A stretch of DNA of 13,538 bases from JALYQB01 sp035640155 (GTDB lineage: Bacteria > Actinomycetota > Actinomycetes > Mycobacteriales > Pseudonocardiaceae), in NCBI GenBank assembly GCA_035640155.1, contig DASQWR010000245.1:1-13538 (forward strand), read 5' to 3'. The notes under the pieces are model-generated. The model did no database searches. It was not told where the DNA came from and saw nothing but the letters and a program-made list of their open reading frames with translations. Shown here piece by piece: positions 13,366 to 13,538 of the stretch (position 1 is the stretch's first letter; every line of letters begins with the position of its first letter). A program made the position numbers and the translations under genes.

Positions 13366-13538
13366 TCACCGTCCGACGATGGCGTCCGCGAGAAGGCCCG
13401 GGTTGCCCGGGCGGCAACCCGGGCCGACGACGAGCAGCCGGAACCGGGCGATCTCCCCCGTCGGCAGCACCAGCAGCACCCCCGGCCGCCCGTCCAGGGT
13501 CACCTCGCGCGCGCCCAGCGGCGCGCCCACTTGGGAGA
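13366..13538 (-). CDS. 3' end of a gene upstream of trxB, possibly an anti-sigma factor
   Basis: A minus-strand frame enters from the right edge and ends with TGA at 13366, 29 bases before the trxB start. The visible 57 codons include REVTLDGRPGVLLVLPTGEI, then RFRLLVVGPGCRPGN, with no recognisable domain. In mycobacteria the gene before trxB2 encodes the anti-sigma factor partner of SigM, and the beta-rich C-terminal look fits the outer domain of such proteins, but this is inferred from position. No start is visible. Confidence 0.5.
   Translation of the reverse strand, partial: SQVGAPLGAREVTLDGRPGVLLVLPTGEIARFRLLVVGPGCRPGNPGLLADAIVGR
13395..13425. repeat. Perfect 13-bp inverted repeat upstream of trxB
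   Basis: GGCCCGGGTTGCC (13395-13407) and GGCAACCCGGGCC (13413-13425) are exact reverse complements around a five-base loop CGGGC. The stem is GC-rich and would be very stable in RNA. It lies inside the last codons of the partial gene, 59 bp upstream of the trxB start. There is no U-tract after it in the leftward direction. Confidence 0.9.

Noticed and set aside
1..13538. Defence island, mobile element, CRISPR, tRNA or new multi-gene system
   Set aside because: All long genes match housekeeping families in a conserved origin-proximal order; no transposase, integrase, direct-repeat/spacer array or tRNA-like structure was seen.

Overview
This window is a chromosomal origin-proximal segment of a high-GC Gram-positive bacterium (phylum Actinomycetota). 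Three things point there: the gene order dnaA | rpmH-rnpA-yidD-yidC-jag-rsmG-parA-parB ... cwlM-trxA-trxB, the very high GC with frequent GTG/TTG starts, and DnaA boxes of the TTGTCCACA type. The order follows the mycobacterial dnaA-to-sigM block as I recall it, with a D-Ala-D-Ala ligase gene and an aminotransferase gene added between parB and the acetyltransferase gene. From memory that addition fits Micrococcales-type organisms, but genus and species cannot be named from sequence alone.

Layout. Bases 1-106 are the edge of the dnaA-dnaN intergenic region (oriC side), opening with a perfect DnaA box. dnaA runs leftward (1624 to 107). A 429-bp divergent regulatory region (1625-2053) carries DnaA boxes and two face-away promoters. 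Rightward from there comes a tight cluster: rpmH (2054-2197, L34), rnpA (RNase P protein), yidD, yidC (overlapping starts and stops), jag/khpB, then a 125-bp gap with a parS site, rsmG, parA (with a second parS inside its 5' end) and parB. parB ends tail-to-tail, overlapping by 93 bp a leftward D-alanine--D-alanine ligase gene. A leftward PLP aminotransferase gene lies upstream of that. A divergent intergenic region with a short tandem-repeat array separates it from a rightward GNAT-type acetyltransferase gene. That gene converges, 8 bp apart, on a leftward cwlM-like amidase-fold gene. trxB and trxA follow as a leftward two-gene operon, and the right edge holds the 3' end of another leftward gene, by synteny probably an anti-sigma factor of the sigM system.

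How it works together. DnaA initiates replication. ParA, ParB and parS segregate and organise the newly copied origin. RnpA and L34 belong to RNA processing and ribosomes, YidD/YidC/Jag to membrane-protein insertion and RNA binding, and RsmG methylates 16S rRNA. Ddl and the CwlM homologue belong to peptidoglycan precursor synthesis and its control, and TrxA/TrxB form the thioredoxin redox couple. All of this is housekeeping. I found no phage, transposon, CRISPR or tRNA, and no clear sign of a new defence or biosynthetic system. The unusual material is small: an extended ParB C-terminus, several in-frame and intergenic tandem repeats, a palindrome cluster next to cwlM, and a perfect 13-bp inverted repeat just upstream of trxB.
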